From Phycisphaerae bacterium (lineage in GTDB: Bacteria; Planctomycetota; Phycisphaerae; Sedimentisphaerales; Anaerobacaceae), in the NCBI GenBank assembly GCA_030609625.1, contig JAUWBX010000040.1, positions 1-9,267 of the forward strand: DNA of 9,267 nt, read 5' to 3'. The position numbers and the translations under genes are program-made. Shown here piece after piece: positions 6,443 through 9,267 of this stretch; the stretch's first letter is position 1; every line of letters starts with the position of its first letter. The notes beneath the pieces are model-generated. The model was not told the origin of the DNA, ran no database searches, and was given only the letters and a program-made list of their open reading frames with translations.

Positions 6443-6494
6443 TGAGAATATCGGAAACAGGGTAATTTTCAAAACATTTTTTAGGAGATTGAAG

Positions 6495-6911
6495 ATGAGA
6501 AAGAAGAGAGAGAGAAGGGGCTTCACGCTGATTGAGTTGATGGTCGTCATTCTGATTGTCGGTATCTTAGCTGCGGTTGCGGTCCCGATTCTTCGCGGTA
6601 AAATCGATGCGGCCAAATGGTCGGAAGGTGCCGCGTCGGCCGGTGCTATCAAATCTGCCGTACGAGCTGCATTCGCTGAGAATCCCACCACAGTAGATGC
6701 CTGGTCGTCCCAGGCTGTTTCGGGTGTCGCTACGACTTTAGGTTTTAAGGCAGGCGACCTTACCGGCAGGTACTTCACAGTCGCCAACTTCACAATTGAT
6801 AGTGTGGATAGCACTGGACGAGCTGTCATCTCGGTATCGCCTGGCACCGGCCTGAGCGGTGCAGGGAAACTTGATGATACGGATGGCTGGGTCTATACTC
6901 CGGCTCCTTAA
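6495..6911 (+). CDS. Major type IV pilin / GspG-like major pseudopilin
   Basis: This is a 138-aa prepilin. ATG 6495 is chosen because AGGAG (6483-6487) lies 7 bases upstream; an upstream in-frame TTG at 6489 would sit too close to that site. The leader MRKKRERRG ends in Gly9, the prepilin peptidase site. Mature Phe1 and Glu5 (Glu14 here) are present, followed by the hydrophobic helix LMVVILIVGILAAVAVPIL. The amphipathic alpha1-C continues through KIDAAKWSEGAASAGAIKSAVRAAF. The globular part (about 60-138) is short, contains no cysteine (so no disulfide-bonded D-region) and ends in GWVYTPAP. The lack of Cys and the AKWSEG...AGAIKSAVRA helix resemble planctomycete pilins. It has its own predicted promoter and a long leader, and sits just after pilC. 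It most likely forms the fibre; a GspG-type pseudopilin is the alternative. Confidence 0.93.
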   Translation: MRKKRERRGFTLIELMVVILIVGILAAVAVPILRGKIDAAKWSEGAASAGAIKSAVRAAFAENPTTVDAWSSQAVSGVATTLGFKAGDLTGRYFTVANFTIDSVDSTGRAVISVSPGTGLSGAGKLDDTDGWVYTPAP

Positions 6912-6944
6912 GAATTTTGCGGATTCCGCGAACCAGGGGTTGGC

Positions 6945-7040
6945 AGATATGCCGGCATACGGAGGCGGGTTTGACTGTTAAGCGACCCGCATTTGCCCCC
7001 GCCGTTTTGCCCGGCAAAGCGAAGAAACGGGGCAGTTGGT
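6945..7040 (+). other. GC-rich segment with nested hairpins after the pilin gene
   Basis: Several inverted repeats overlap here: the perfect 12-bp palindrome TATGCCGGCATA (6948-6959), GCGGGT pairing with a downstream ACCCGC around a 14-base loop, TGCCCC pairing with GGGGCA, and TTTGCC beside GGCAAA. Some pairings exclude others. It may be the 3' structure of the pilin transcript or a structured RNA; no U-run supports a classical terminator. Confidence 0.4.
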
Positions 7041-7106
7041 TCAATTGAGCTAATGGTGGCTATGGCTGTTTTGGCCATAGCCACGTTTGCGCGCATTGAG
7101 CTGTGA
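7014..7106 (+). pseudogene. Possible fossil of a prepilin N-terminus
   Basis: An in-frame stretch reads AKRRNGAVGSIELMVAMAVL, then AIATFARIEL and a stop. IELMVAMAVLAIA is a textbook prepilin helix start (compare IELMVVILIVGIL in the intact pilin), and a basic KRRNG leader precedes it. The leader and helix are not correctly joined: shifting one base upstream gives KKRGSWF followed by IELMV, which restores the normal Gly-to-Glu spacing. This suggests a decayed gene with a one-base frameshift. The globular part is absent and no ribosome binding site is evident. A competing explanation is chance, because part of the same DNA (7056-7084) forms a perfect hairpin. Confidence 0.35.
7056..7084. repeat. 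Perfect 11-bp hairpin downstream of the pilin
   Basis: GTGGCTATGGC (7056-7066) and GCCATAGCCAC (7074-7084) are perfect complements around the loop TGTTTTG. This is one of the strongest hairpins in the window. No U-tract follows, so it may protect the pilin mRNA 3' end rather than terminate transcription. Confidence 0.6.
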
Positions 7107-7182
7107 TTATCATTCGTGCAGACACCCCCAAATAGCGCATGAGCCTATCATTGCCTGCTGCCTGCTTTGTAGGATATTGAAG

Positions 7183-7339
7183 ATGGGAAAGAAAAGAAAG
7201 AGAAGCGGCTTCACACAGCCATTTCACCATTGCTTCTGTCGATGCCAATGGAAGCGCTACTATCACAGTAACAGCCCCTGCCGGCCTGACCGGTACGGGA
7301 CAACTTGATAGCGAGAACGGCTGGGTCTATACTCCTTAA
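7183..7339 (+). pseudogene. Second pilin copy with a large internal deletion
   Basis: ATG 7183 opens MGKKRKRSGFT, and 41 of 47 bases from the ribosome binding site through codon 11 (7168-7214) match the intact pilin (6480-6526). The hydrophobic helix and most of the head are missing. Right after GGCTTCAC the sequence resumes as the pilin C-terminus in another frame: from 7220 it reads HFTIASVDANGSATITV, then GLTGTGQLD and GWVYTP with a stop at 7337-7339. Of those 39 residues 22 match the end of the intact pilin. The frame opened at 7183 instead stops at 7306-7308. CTTCAC occurs at both matching places in the intact gene (codons 9-11 and the TACTTCAC segment near 6771), so deletion between short direct repeats is a likely cause. 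The product cannot be a functional pilin. The C-terminal divergence shows the copy was a paralogue, not a recent identical duplicate. Confidence 0.88.
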
Positions 7340-7664
7340 TGCTAATGCTCTTACCTTGTGTTTTTCACGAACAACAAGTCCAAATCGCCGGCGTCTGATA
7401 ATGTTGAGCACAGTGGACGCTTTTGCTAATTCTTGCATCATCTTTCTGTTAAAAATTCTACAAATCACTGTCAGTAGTATTAAAAAACGGGTGATAATAT
7501 GTAGAAAAGTTAGCCGATATCCTCGTAAACCGTCCCATCTCGCCCAGTTATTGCTGTGTATAAGTTCAATTTTGCTACAGATTCCATGTTTGTAGCACTC
7601 CAAATGCAGAGATTTCCTGATAAACTTACGTTTTCTAAACCCCGATAGATATCTCGGCGTAGGG

Positions 7665-7745
7665 CACCATCACTTGCAGAACACCATCGCTTTTAGTAGA
7701 AGACACCATCGCTTTTAGTAGTAAGGCACCATCGCTTAGAAAAGC
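7665..7745. repeat. Four-unit CACCATCGC direct repeat array
   Basis: CACCATCrC starts at 7665, 7682, 7704 and 7727, giving spacings of 17, 22 and 23 bases. Units two and three share CACCATCGCTTTTAGTAG exactly; units one and four diverge after the core. The array ends about 35 bases before the predicted -35 of the minor-pilin operon, so it may be an activator binding array. A mere local duplication is the alternative. Confidence 0.7.
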
Positions 7746-7780
7746 AGGCAGGGGAAGGACGGCGATTGGAGCTGGGACTG

Positions 7781-7809
7781 TTGAGGTTCGCAAAATTGCG
7801 AATTATACG
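7781..7809 (+). promoter_or_regulatory. Predicted promoter of the minor-pilin operon
   Basis: TTGAGG (7781-7786) and TATACG (7804-7809) are 17 bases apart, each matching consensus at four of six positions. A start near 7816 would leave a leader of about 34 bases. The spacer holds a near-perfect palindrome (7787-7802). Confidence 0.5.
7787..7802. promoter_or_regulatory. Inverted repeat TTCGCAA-N2-TTGCGAA inside the promoter spacer
   Basis: Two perfect 7-bp arms separated by AA lie exactly between the predicted -35 and -10. This is the classical place for a dimeric repressor, or for a MerR-type spacer-binding regulator. The regulator is not in the window. Confidence 0.55.
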
Positions 7810-7849
7810 CCTAAGAATTGAGCGGCCACTTTAGAGAGAGGATTGTATT

Positions 7850-8224
7850 ATGTCCATTGTTCGAAAATCGAAGAAGGGAACAAGTCTTGTTGAAGTAATG
7901 ACGGCTGCTTTAATCTTAGTAATTGTAATACTCGGAGGCTCTTTTTTCTATGTTGCCAGTACCAACCAGATTAATCTACGAGAACAGTATCGCGCGGCTT
8001 CCCGATTGGCTGGGCAGAAATTAGAAGAGTTAAAAGCAGGCAGTTATTCTGACATAGCAACAAGTGAAACGAAAGAGAGTCTTTCTTTGGAAAATTCAAC
8101 CTATAGTCGAAGTGTAGTCACCGAAGATCTCGGCTTATATAAAAAGGTTGTAGTTACTGTTAATTGGGGACCGGCGGGCATGGAGCGTAATGTAAGTCTG
8201 GTCACTCTTATTGCTCCTAAATAG
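7850..8224 (+). CDS. Minor pilin, PilV/GspI-like
   Basis: This is a 124-aa prepilin-like protein. The basic leader MSIVRKSKKG ends at Gly10, the likely cleavage site. The mature part begins TSLVE, so Thr replaces Phe at +1 and Glu15 is the conserved Glu5. A hydrophobic helix follows (VMTAALILVIVILGGSFF, 16-33), then the alpha1 continuation RAASRLAGQKLEELKAGSY (48-66). The C-terminus VNWGPAGMERNVSLVTLIAP (104-123) matches the usual beta-strand end of PilV/GspI proteins. GAGAGG (7836-7841) lies 8 bases before ATG 7850. It is the first gene of a three-gene set and the predicted promoter is 40 bases upstream. Its expected role is in the initiating tip complex of the pilus or pseudopilus. PilV and GspI cannot be told apart from this window alone. 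Confidence 0.88.
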   Translation: MSIVRKSKKGTSLVEVMTAALILVIVILGGSFFYVASTNQINLREQYRAASRLAGQKLEELKAGSYSDIATSETKESLSLENSTYSRSVVTEDLGLYKKVVVTVNWGPAGMERNVSLVTLIAPK

Positions 8225-8233
8225 GTGAATCTA

Positions 8234-8710
8234 ATGAAAAGAAAAGGGCAAAAAGGTTTCACTCTCATAGAACTTATAATTGCGATGTTCACAAGTACTA
8301 TTGTGATTGTAGCAGCCGGTTCGATTCTGTTTTATGGTCAAAAATCCTGGAATAATACCTGTAAAAGGGTGAATCTTCAAAGGGACGCTTCCTATGCCAT
8401 GCAGAGAATGAGCCGTGCCATTAAAGCGGGAACTTCAGCAAGAGTGGAGGGCAATGGTACAGGTCTAAGGATATACAATGACATTGAAGGAGCCTGGAGG
8501 AGATTTTTTGTTCAGCCGGCAGCTCAAAACCTTATGCTTAAAACCGCAATTGTTGGAGGAAATATCTCTGAGACTGTTCTCAATGATAAGGTGGAAAATT
8601 TGCAATTTAATGTAACTGGTACTACTGTAAAAATAGAGCTTAAGTTGAGAGAAGATAACTTACAAACACATTTTGTCTCAACAGTAATGATGCGAAATTA
8701 TGGACAGTAA
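8234..8710 (+). CDS. Minor pilin, PilW/GspJ-like
   Basis: This is a 158-aa prepilin-like protein. ATG 8234 is preferred over the in-frame GTG at 8225, because AGGTGA (8223-8228) covers that GTG and stands 5 bases from the ATG; it also overlaps the stop codon of the previous gene. The leader MKRKGQKG is cut after Gly8, then FTLIE with Glu13 as Glu5 and a helix to about residue 36. The body (RDASYAMQRMSRAIKAGTSA, then GLRIYNDIEGAWRRFFV) has the Q-R-M-S-R-A-I-K helix end and beta-rich head usual for PilW/GspJ. It is translationally coupled to the PilV/GspI-like gene. A 23-bp tandem duplication overlaps its 3' end and provides the present stop codon. Confidence 0.88.
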   Translation: MKRKGQKGFTLIELIIAMFTSTIVIVAAGSILFYGQKSWNNTCKRVNLQRDASYAMQRMSRAIKAGTSARVEGNGTGLRIYNDIEGAWRRFFVQPAAQNLMLKTAIVGGNISETVLNDKVENLQFNVTGTTVKIELKLREDNLQTHFVSTVMMRNYGQ

Positions 8711-8726
8711 TGATGCGAAATTACGG
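8681..8726 (+). repeat. 23-bp tandem duplication at the 3' end of the PilW/GspJ-like gene
   Basis: Two adjacent 23-bp copies starting ACAGTAATGATGCGAAATTA (8681-8703 and 8704-8726) differ at one base. The first copy encodes the end of the protein (STVMMRNYG). Because 23 is not a multiple of three, the second copy is read in a new frame and stops at once (CAG TAA). Without the duplication the protein would end RNYGG instead of RNYGQ. Confidence 0.9.
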
Positions 8727-8739
8727 GGGGTAATGTCAG

Positions 8740-9267
8740 ATGAAAATCAGAATGTCAAGACCAGAAAAGGGATTAGCACTTATTGTAGTGGTAGCCTTCG
8801 CTTGTATCTTCGTCATTTTAGGTTTCTCCATGCTTAATGTGGCGAATACTGAGATAGTACTGACTCGCAATGAAGTGGACTCGACAAAAGCCTTTTACGC
8901 TGCTGAGGCAGGATTAGCAGAATTGACCACAAGGTTGTACAATAAGCAATTTGAAAACATTGCGGATACGGCCTTAGGAGAAGTAAGCTACCATGTTGAT
9001 TTTTACTATGATGAAGACCCTCCTTATGCTATTTCAACTGGCAGGGCAGGAAATGTAGAGAAAAGCATAAAGGTAGAATTGTCCTTTCTGAGTCCTCCTT
9101 ATGAACGTAGTATATATGCCGGCAATTCGGCTGGAGAGAAGTGGATGTTTACGTTAAGGGGGCAAGGTGACCCCATAGCCGCAGGAGGCGGAGAGGTCGG
9201 TGGGAGAGACATAGTTGAAGGAAATATATTTGTTGATGGGGATGCCACCTTGTACGAAGAAAGCAGT
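8740..9267 (+). CDS. Minor pilin, PilX/GspK-like, 3' end outside the window
   Basis: A continuous frame of 176 codons runs off the window. ATG 8740 is 9 bases after GGGGGG (8725-8730); the ATG at 8733 is in another frame. The leader MKIRMSRPEKG ends at Gly11, followed by LALIVVVAFACIFVILGFSM. The mature position 5 is Val, not Glu, which is usual for PilX/GspK-type tip pilins. The hallmark KAFYAAEAGLAEL (50-62) follows, typical of the PilX N-terminal domain. After about residue 130 the sequence becomes Gly-rich (IAAGGGEVGGRD) and may enter a repeat or beta-helix region with segments like GNIFVDGDATLY. It is the third gene of the minor-pilin set, 29 bases after the PilW-like stop. Complete length and C-terminal domain are unknown; a PilX-like adhesin fusion is possible. 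Confidence 0.85.
   Translation, partial: MKIRMSRPEKGLALIVVVAFACIFVILGFSMLNVANTEIVLTRNEVDSTKAFYAAEAGLAELTTRLYNKQFENIADTALGEVSYHVDFYYDEDPPYAISTGRAGNVEKSIKVELSFLSPPYERSIYAGNSAGEKWMFTLRGQGDPIAAGGGEVGGRDIVEGNIFVDGDATLYEESS

Larger units (their letters stand above)
7340..7849. other. Spacer between the broken pilin and the minor-pilin operon
   Basis: No supported gene is present. A minus-strand frame encodes a short basic segment (MMQELAKASTVLNIIRRRR, about 7380-7440) with no good ribosome binding site, and it continues antisense through the pilin remnant, so it is not called as a gene. The right half holds the CACCATCGC repeat array (7665-7745) and the predicted promoter with its inverted repeat (7781-7809). 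Confidence 0.55.

Noticed and set aside
6229..6494. c-di-GMP (GEMM) riboswitch in the pilin leader
   Set aside because: The known core motifs are not visible; the stems are explained by repeat-type inverted repeats.
7305..7595. Plus-strand 96-codon frame after the broken pilin
   Set aside because: Starts inside the pilin remnant, has no RBS, and shows no recognisable domain.
7211..7603. Minus-strand 130-codon frame with a basic segment (MMQELAKASTVLNIIRRRR)
   Set aside because: No good ribosome binding site, and a third of it is antisense to the pilin remnant. I cannot place it in a family.
7665..7745. CRISPR-like array
   Set aside because: Units are too short and spacers too small and similar; no cas genes nearby. 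It is a short direct repeat array.
8733..8800. Alternative ATG at 8733 for the last gene
   Set aside because: It is in a different frame (MSDENQNVKTRKGISTYCSG) and lacks the prepilin helix; ATG 8740 gives the correct PilX-like protein.

Overview
The window looks like a chromosomal piece of a Planctomycetota genome, probably Phycisphaerae-like and possibly metagenome-derived. This is inferred from protein style: a minus-strand pseudopilin with the Phycisphaerae-type N-terminus (FTLIELLVVIAIIAVLLAILMPA followed by a CKSNLRNIGLALAMY-like segment), a Cys-free major pilin of the type seen in that group, and gene-poor stretches full of small dispersed repeats. No rRNA, tRNA or other taxonomic marker is present, so the assignment is tentative.

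Layout. 1-291: no convincing gene; a short heptamer repeat and a good intrinsic terminator for the minus-strand gene. 292-1095 (-): H-X9-DG-type pseudopilin-like protein. 1096-1587: gene-free divergent spacer with a weak promoter. 1588-2148 (+): small exported protein of unknown, probably lipocalin-like, fold. 2149-3091: about 940 bases without a gene, holding several different repeat and hairpin elements, including a MITE-like element of about 200 bp with inverted ends and flanking direct repeats. 3092-4882: PilB/GspE assembly ATPase with a recognisable MshEN (c-di-GMP-binding type) N-terminus. 4937-6145: PilC/GspF inner-membrane platform. 6195-6494: strong extended -10 promoter and a long hairpin-containing leader. 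6495-6911: major type IV pilin. 6912-7849: pilin graveyard and regulatory spacer, containing a structured GC-rich segment, a possible prepilin N-terminal fossil, a clearly deleted second pilin copy (7183-7339), a four-unit CACCATCGC repeat, and a promoter whose spacer is occupied by a 7-2-7 inverted repeat. 7850-8224, 8234-8710 and 8740 to the window end: three tightly spaced minor-pilin genes (PilV/GspI-like, PilW/GspJ-like and PilX/GspK-like, the last cut by the window edge).

Together the plus-strand genes form a type IV pilus or closely related type II secretion pseudopilus locus. The ATPase powers assembly through the platform protein, the major pilin forms the fibre, and the three minor pilins probably make the initiating tip complex. 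The retraction ATPase, prepilin peptidase, alignment proteins and secretin are not in the window. The most interesting points are the broken pilin duplicate, the putative operator and repeat array ahead of the minor-pilin operon, and the c-di-GMP-type motif pair in PilB.
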